NCBI RefSeq assembly: GCF_020184175.1
Contig: NC_065531.1
Span: forward strand, 4,361,213 to 4,425,212
Direction: 5' to 3'
Source: Aphis gossypii
Lineage: Eukaryota > Arthropoda > Insecta > Hemiptera > Aphididae
Length of the DNA: 64,000 nucleotides
Below are positions 57,675-64,000 of this stretch, piece by piece (positions within the stretch are counted from its first letter, which is position 1; each line of letters starts with the position of its first letter). Position numbers and translations under genes: made by a program. The notes beneath the pieces are model-generated. The model was not told where the DNA came from. It was given only the letters and a program-made list of their open reading frames with translations, and did not search any database.

Positions 57675-58352
57675 CTTAAAGAAAAATAATATTAAATTCA
57701 ACATAATATTCTTACTGTGTATTAGAATATATAGAAATTTAAAATTTGAATTTGATACTTGAAAATTGAAACCAATTATTAGAGTTTAGTTTTAAAATTA
57801 ATTTTTATCTCATTCAGAGTTAAATGTATATGCACCATACCTACATACTTATTTATTTTAAGTATACTTAACAATACTTGAATTACAGTTGCGTAATTTG
57901 AAATTTTCCTTGGAGGGGGCATTACATTTTTGAGTAGAAAACTATGTAAACTTTATCACTTCCAAAACCAAAACCTTTAACTCTATTAAGGATACAATTA
58001 TGTATAATTATATTAAAATATTATAGTTGGGTTACTATTTAATTATAAATACTGCAAAGTATTAGTAATATAAGGCTCTAGAGATCTACTTCCCTCATCT
58101 CCCTTTAATTACGCTTTAATAGTCTTTAAGTAAGTATTTTAATTGTATTTATAAACACAATAAAAAAAATAGTGTATATCAAATAACTATAATAACTAAT
58201 ATTATATTATTTCAACAATTTAATTATTCGCATAAAAAATATGAAACATGTTTCCGTAGGCATAAAAATGCATCATAATTTTAATGATAATAATAATTAC
58301 AGTAATAAAAAATATTCTAACAAAATATACCTCAACATATAAAACTACTTAC

Positions 58353-58403
58353 TATTCATTAATACAGTGTATTCTTCCTTATTAAGTTGGTGGATGTTTT
58401 TTC
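58353..58403 (-). CDS. Microexon, 51 nt (KNIHQLNKEEYTVLMN)
   Basis: Bounded by aactttag and gtaagt. Encodes KNIHQLNKEEYTVLMN in phase 1-1; from its third residue it aligns with the 45-nt class (I, L at 4, Y at 9, L at 12). Confidence 0.72.
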
Positions 58404-58952
58404 CTAAAGTTAAACAATTCTTATTTCCACAGTAAAAAATATAAACAAGTATAAAGTTGTTATAAATATTCTACTAATGAAACTTTTTTCTTTTTTGATT
58501 TAACTTCAACTTAATTTAATATTACATAATTTAATTAAAATATGTATTTCAGTCAGGAATATAATTTAGTTTTTTTTTTTAAATGCATAATGCATATAAT
58601 ATACATTTTATAAATTACAAAGAAACTACGTATTATACTAAACAGTAGATTAGAAAAATTAGTATAGTATAGTATTAACAGCTGGCTATTGAATTTGGTA
58701 TTTATGTATTAATATTAAATATACATATATATATAATGAATATATATATATATATTATATTCTATATATTTAATCAATCAAACTAAAATCAATTAAAAAG
58801 CTCATTAGCATATTTACTTTATTTACTAATTACATTTTAACATAGATATTAGATAATTATATTAGATATTACTCATTATTAAATTATTATAAGATATACA
58901 ATATAAATTTTACATAAATAAAATATAAAATATTATATTTAAATTGAATTAC

Positions 58953-59021
58953 TTTGATATTCTGCGTTTAACTTAAAACTCTCTTCATATGTCTCAAATG
59001 TTTGGCCAATTAACGGTAAAC
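58953..59021 (-). CDS. Microexon, 69 nt, extended 57-nt type
   Basis: Bounded by ctgtttag and gtaatt. Encodes 22 residues beginning LPLIGQTFETYEESFK in phase 1-1, the 57-nt motif with a four-codon extension at its end. Confidence 0.74.
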
Positions 59022-60068
59022 CTAAACAGTGTGAAATTATAATTGTTAATTTAACAAATTGGTTTCAATATAATATTACGAATGATATCCGTTGATCGTT
59101 GATCAATATATTTGAAATAAATTTATTTTTAATTTACTTAAAGTGTCATATTAAAAAACATGACACCTTAATATTATACTACCATTGTCAAACTAACTAA
59201 TATTATAGTAATAATTTATACCTATACATATTATACTAACCAACTATCTTTAATTATCAAGTTAATATTAATGGGTAGTATAGGTAGGTATGGTATAAAT
59301 TATCTGTATTTACATATAACAATTAATAATCAATACAAGCATCAATTCTATTAAAGATGCATATTTATTATTTTTTTTATAAATTTAAGTGATTATTGGT
59401 TTTAAAATAAAAAAATTGAACAAGTAACAATTTCACCACTCTATAATAGGTGTCGAGTGTACCACGTCCATTTTTAGGTTTCAATAAGAACCTTATAAGA
59501 TCCTTGTACTAAATTGTTAAGCTTTTGCTACAAATTTGAACAAATTATAAATTACTTAACTTAACTAAATAAACTTAACCTAAATTTACACTCAAAAAAA
59601 AAAAAACAAAATAAATAACAATACAATGATCTGGATTTCTATGAATACACGTATTAATTACTTATAAAAAGCAAAAATAAGGTAATAAAAATGAAAATCT
59701 ATAAAATAGATAGTTATACATTTTTTTTATTTTTATTTTATTCTTTTAGATAGAAGAGTAAAAATTTACATTCAAGACATTTCAATTAAATGGTATTCAG
59801 TAAAATTATAAAAGTAAGGCCGTACAACTTGATAATTTTGTGGTGTTTTGGTATTAAAAAATTATAAATTACATAAAAAGAAAAGATTAAAATTATAAAA
59901 ATTATGCTAAAACAGTTTTTGTATTTTATTTTTAATAAAAAAATAATTTCTGTATAATTTTAATTTTATTTTAAATGGTGCAATATTAAACATGTAGTGT
60001 CCCAAATTCGGTGCAATCGATGATTGTCGACAGATCAAAGAAACAATATTTTGTACCTTATAATCAAA
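59022..60068. other. AT-rich intron stretch, nothing recognised
   Basis: No exon with both splice sites or transposon end was found. Confidence 0.4.
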
Positions 60069-60466
60069 CGATTGAGAACGATTTTTCGAGCAACGTTGCC
60101 GTTTATCTTTTAGGAAATGTTACTTATGATTTTGCATTTTTTTTTATAGTTGTGCACACATACATAACGATTTTTATGTGCCTATTGTTTAATAGGAAAA
60201 TAATTAATTTGTATAAACAGTTTTAACAAGCCAAGTACATCATGAGATATCTAAAATTAACTGGAAATAAGTACTTAAAGTTTTAAACTGACAAATAAGA
60301 GATAAATGTAAGTATTGATTTTACAATGATGTGTTCTTTTTCAATTTTAGAGTTTAAATATGATTTTTTAGTTAAAAGTTTATTAAATTTTCAACTTTTT
60401 TATTTCTATTTTTAATTAATGCGGCAACGTTGCATAAAAGTTAACAGGTAAGAACGTTCTCAATCG
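60069..60466. repeat. Inverted-repeat element (CGATTGAGAACG ends)
   Basis: CGATTGAGAACG at 60069 and CGTTCTCAATCG ending at 60466 are exact reverse complements. Inward of them GCAACGTTGCCG and CGGCAACGTTGC also pair. The element is about 400 bp with an AT-rich interior. No target duplication was evident. Confidence 0.7.
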
Positions 60467-60919
60467 TACAACACCATCCTAAAGGTCTATACAACTATAT
60501 AAGAATAATAATAATGATAAATAATAACAATATTTTACATACTATTATATGAAATCGTGTTTTAAAAAGTTTTAAAAAGCTGAATAAATATTACTAACAT
60601 CATATTACTACTAACAGTTGCTTAATAATTTAGACTGAAATTTAGGTGTTTTTCTTAAGCTATTAAAAAATAATAGAGCTTAATAATTTTGATAATTTAT
60701 TAACGTAATCATCAATTGCTATACGGGCATATTTAGGCACATTCGTGTAATGTGCATAGCAAGAAGAATACAATTAATATATTGCTATAAGAATCTTATT
60801 TTTCGTAGGTTTAAATAATTGGATGTATTTTGTATATCATCACACTATTATATATATTTAACAGTTTACTATAACATCACCAATAAACAGATTATAAGTT
60901 ACAAATGTTACAATCTGAT

Positions 60920-61412
60920 CAGTGGCGTAGACATTATTTTTGAAGGGGGGGGGGGTCAAAAATAGAAAACGACATAGCTAAATAGGAGGGGAAAATTAGA
61001 AAATCCCTCACCCTCTCAATCTCAAACCTTTTTACTTAAGTAGTAAAATATTTAACTAGAAGAAACAATAAATATAATTTTAATTGATTCAAAATTCACA
61101 TCAAACACCATAAGATAAGCTATAAATTATAATAAAGTATAATCATAATAATCATAGTCGTCATCGACCATTTCGACCAAATTAACATTACTTTGATATA
61201 AATAAACCAAAACAAAATTATAATGGTATTCAGTTTTGACAAAATTGTTAAAATTCAATAGCTTAATTGATCATAATCCATAATATAACAAAATACTACA
61301 TTATAGTTATTAGTTCATAGTGCATACTATGTATTCTAAGCAAAAACAAAAAAATAATAATGCCAATGGGGAGGGGATCTGACCCCCACGTCCCCCCTTG
61401 TATACGCCACTG
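60920..61412. mobile_element. MITE with perfect 8-bp target duplication (CAGTGGCGTA ends)
   Basis: Begins CAGTGGCGTAGAC followed by a poly(G) run and ends GTATACGCCACTG. Flanked by AATCTGAT at 60912-60919 and 61413-61420. Non-coding; hAT-like termini. Confidence 0.9.
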
Positions 61413-61420
61413 AATCTGAT

Positions 61421-61703
61421 CGTGCATTATTGCTCAATAAGCTGCAGTATTTTCTGGAAAGCTAAATCAGCCTCAAATTCTATCCGAATGTCTATGTCCT
61501 ACGGTCAACAATATAACATTATCATTATGCCGCAATAGATTAACAACATCGATTGAAACATGTTTTTTATAATAATAACTCAAGGAAGTCTCTTTTTTAA
61601 TGCTCGATTATTGAAAATCTGTAAAAGCTTAGTACAATATAGACCAGCAGTAACCAACAAGTCGATCGCGACTCTATTATGTTATTATAAACAAAATAAA
61701 CGT

Positions 61704-61734
<31 letters not shown>

Positions 61735-63284
61735 ATTATTAAGGACCTAAAAAACTCAGAGATCGATCAAAAGTTCATAAAAGTTGATCATCGCTGGTAC
61801 CCACGGATGATTATTTGTTTAGAAACTCGGCCTAAAAGTCTTCAGAATTTAAATAAATCTTAAGATTTTTCATTTGACAGTTATCAAATTAACCGGCATC
61901 GAGTGTTATATTATTTTTTAATTCTATTTTTTATCTAATAAATATAAATCTAGATTTTTCAAGTTAACTGCTAGATTTTACAATACACGAATGTGAAATA
62001 TTTTTAAGAGGCACTGAGTATACATTGAAATCCAAGTTTTGGACCCACATAATATCATTATACAAAAATCTATTACTTTTATCACCTTTATTTTTTCTTA
62101 ATCACTAACGTCTAACTTTAATGATAAACATTTTCCAAAAGACTTTATTATCAGTTCAACCGCGTTGTAATTTTTATTATTTTATTTTCGTCTCGAGTTC
62201 TCGACATGATGGAGATCCAATATTGATGGAAATAAAAACACGAACAATTAAATTAAACATTGGTGATTACGCTTGTATTATGCGTGTTTACAAAATGTAT
62301 CAAAGTAATGAACAATCGCAGTCCCAGCAATGTTGTCGATACCACTAAAAAGAAGGCATATTTACAAAAAGGTCAACAGGTGGTAGTTATAAGCGATTTT
62401 ACTTTTATGTAGGCACCTATTGTTCACTGTGTTCGTACATTTTGTACATGCTAGCCGTCAGAGTTTCTAAGAATTAATATTATTTACAAATCTCAGTAGG
62501 TATCGATAGTTGGTGACTTGGTTACTGTATAGTATTTCAATTAATACCGGCACATTGCTCATATTATTATGTTAGCAAAAGATTCTAAGAAATTATGAAA
62601 TAAAAACAATTATCTATAGTATTTTTTGTACAAAATAGCTTTACCTACGTTATAATCTATCTTAGCGTAGAACTTAAATATGATAGTAGTGAGAAATTTG
62701 ATCTAATTTATTTAAATGTATGAGGTAATTGTTGCAATAAAAAGTATATTATATGATAACAGGAGAGAACAAAAATAAGTAGACTTATAATAGAAAATTA
62801 TAGATACAAAGGCACCGGCTGTTGTCGGCTGCTGCTTCGGAAAAGACGGTGCCGAAGAGGAGAAGAAAATATTTTAATTTTTAAGTGAATTATGAACGTT
62901 ATTATATTATATTTTAATATTGTACATATACATAATATACTTATTATTATTAAAGTGTTTACGCTGTGTCAATGTGTCATTGATGATAATAAATAAATAA
63001 ATAAATAGATAGGTACTAGGTGTCTAATTAATAATTATAATATAATACAGTATTATTATTCAACATTCAAGTTAATTAATAATATGTTCGACATAAAATT
63101 AAATAATATTTAGTATTACGCCATTAACTACAGACCATATTATTATAATTTATATTATTATTTAAGTATATTCTGCTTATTAACTTTGTTCAAAAACATC
63201 ACATACAATTTAATCTAATAGTCGTATTTACAATTAATGTTATTAAATAATATAATACCTACTTATGTACTGAAAACAACTTAC
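61421..63284. other. AT-rich intron stretch with an (AT)n run
   Basis: An (AT)n microsatellite lies at about 61707-61733. A small GC-richer patch at about 62810-62860 has no identifiable content. This is intron 2 of the microexon gene. Confidence 0.45.
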
Positions 63285-63341
63285 CTTGTTCTTCCATCCT
63301 TTTATTAAAATCTTCACAACTTTCGTCCAATATGAATATAT
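63285..63341 (-). CDS. Microexon 2, 57-nt type (IFILDESCEDFNKRMEEQ)
   Basis: Bounded by attatag and gtaagt. Encodes IFILDESCEDFNKRMEEQ in phase 1-1, with the KRMEE end of the 57-nt class and a cysteine. It joins exon 1 across a 99-bp intron, with the split codon A+AT giving Asn. Confidence 0.8.
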
Positions 63342-63440
63342 CTATAATCAGATTTTAATTTTTCAAGGTAGAATAAAAATGTAAGTATAAACATAAGTAA
63401 ATAATAGCCATTTTTTAAATAGACATAAAAAAATACTTAC

Positions 63441-63519
63441 TACTAAAATCTGCTGCTTTTGAATAAGATAGTGATTTCATAATCATTAAAATAATAATAA
63501 GGTATTTGTACTTAGACAT
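63441..63519 (-). CDS. First coding exon with signal peptide
   Basis: ATG at 63519 to the donor gtaagt at 63440. It encodes 26 residues: a Lys/Tyr start (MSKYKY), a hydrophobic core LIIILMIM at residues 7-14, then a polar stretch ending SYSKAAD, with a likely signal-peptidase site after Ala22 or Ala23. It ends one base into a codon, setting phase 1 for the whole gene. No other exon in the model has an ATG in this kind of context. Confidence 0.8.
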
Positions 63520-63760
63520 ATTTAACACCCTTTTAGAAATATTAGTAGCTACTACCTAATACTATACTCAACAATTTAATGGCAAATCACAAACGTGAAG
63601 AACAAAAAGAAATAAAAACCTTCAGTTGTACACAGGTATTTAATATATTATATTGTTTTTTGTTTAATTAAAAACTTATGAATCCATAAACAATTGAGTA
63701 AACTTTGCTCGCGTTTTGATTAAACTGCAGAAGGTTTAATCGTATCACAAATACGTTACA

Positions 63761-63768
63761 CTTTTATA
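63761..63768 (-). promoter_or_regulatory. Candidate TATA box for the microexon gene
   Basis: On the minus strand the sequence is GTATAAAAGTG, a consensus TATA box, about 240 bp upstream of the start codon. Transcription would be expected to start near 63735. A non-consensus AT-rich alternative (ATATAATATATTAAAT) lies near 63640-63655. No promoter test was possible. Confidence 0.4.
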
Positions 63769-64000
63769 CAGGTGCAAATACATACGCTGAAAAAGTAATA
63801 GCATTATAATGTAAGCAAAAAAGTGGTTATAGAATACAGTAGTGTACCTACTCGAGATTTTTCAGTTAAATAGTATACTAATACACGATAATTGATTTCA
63901 AAGTTGCAACGGTATCAAAACACCCATCCCCTATCAATATATCTAAACAATCACAATAAAAATCAACGTTAACTCATTAAGCTCTAAAAAATGACTTTAA

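Larger units (their letters stand above)
911..63519 (-). other. Bicycle-like microexon gene encoding a secreted repeat protein (gene model, left-open)
   Basis: Minus-strand gene model assembled by eye from about 23 microexons. The first exon (63519-63441) encodes a signal peptide. All following exons start with 2 nt and end with 1 nt of a split codon, so every intron is phase 1 and any subset of exons stays in frame. Codons joined across introns contain no stop. Exons of 57 nt (motif [YF]P...ETY..Y..RM.E) largely alternate with exons of 45 nt (L..L....F..LK), giving a 34-residue repeat unit. The exons recognised add up to about 1.2 kb of coding sequence in about 62.6 kb. Many tiny same-phase exons behind a signal peptide is the structure reported for aphid bicycle salivary effectors; the paired Cys-Tyr-Cys signature is not seen, so family membership is an inference. 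No terminal stop exon was found, so the gene may continue left of the window or may be decayed there. Two genes instead of one cannot be excluded, but only one start exon was found. Confidence 0.72.

Noticed and set aside
61640..61800. Possible hAT MITE (CCAGCAGTAACCAAC / GTTGATCATCGCTGG)
   Set aside because: Ends pair only loosely and no 8-bp duplication was found.
911..63519. Naming the gene a true bicycle gene
   Set aside because: Gene structure fits, but only isolated cysteines are seen and not the two Cys-Tyr-Cys motifs that define the family.

Overview
The window looks like nuclear DNA of a sap-feeding hemipteran, most likely an aphid. The host sequence is very AT-rich, full of the 'taggtacctat' style words common in aphid genomes, densely seeded with small DNA transposons, and carries TTAGG (insect-type) telomeric repeats. 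Species cannot be fixed from the sequence alone.

The main host feature is on the minus strand and is invisible to an ordinary ORF scan. A chain of about 23 tiny exons (27-99 bp, mostly 57 or 45 bp) runs from a start exon with a signal peptide at 63519-63441 leftwards to at least 911. Almost every exon has a good splice donor and acceptor, every exon begins with 2 nt and ends with 1 nt of a split codon (all introns phase 1), and no joined codon is a stop. The exons largely alternate between a 57-nt type ([YF]P...ETY..Y..RM.E) and a 45-nt type (L..L....F..LK), so the predicted secreted protein is built from a 34-residue repeat encoded by exon pairs. This architecture (signal peptide plus many same-phase microexons) is that described for aphid 'bicycle' salivary effector genes, but I do not see the paired Cys-Tyr-Cys motifs, so I call it a bicycle-like microexon gene. 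No terminal exon with a stop codon was found; the gene probably runs off the left edge.

The largest intron (18520-45023) is a transposon nest. From left to right it holds a decayed Jockey-type non-LTR element (minus, about 23.5-19.8 kb), a decayed RTE-like element (minus, about 27.3-24.9 kb) containing a solo LTR, and a GC-rich head-to-tail array of four telomere-associated R1-clade (TRAS/SART-like) retrotransposons, A-D, at 28249-43831. The array is bounded on both sides by short (TTAGG)n tracts. A, B and C are full-coding-length elements (gag-like ORF1 with CCHC knuckles, ORF2 with endonuclease, reverse transcriptase and C-terminal zinc motif), each disabled by a few frameshifts, stops or deletions. 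D is an 0.8 kb element with the same 5' start and 3' hairpin but no enzyme genes. All four share a stem-loop just before the poly(A), with covarying base pairs.

Elsewhere the introns hold a second RTE-like relic (plus, 11.3-13.7 kb), a degenerate BEL/Pao LTR element with recognisable LTRs (48.0-51.75 kb), a retrotransposon gag relic (55.1-56.0 kb, minus), a 166-bp-arm near-perfect palindrome (2899-3340), and at least seven MITE-like elements, several with perfect target-site duplications. No rRNA, tRNA or CRISPR was recognised. Splice calls and family names come from reading by eye; no alignment or structure program was run.
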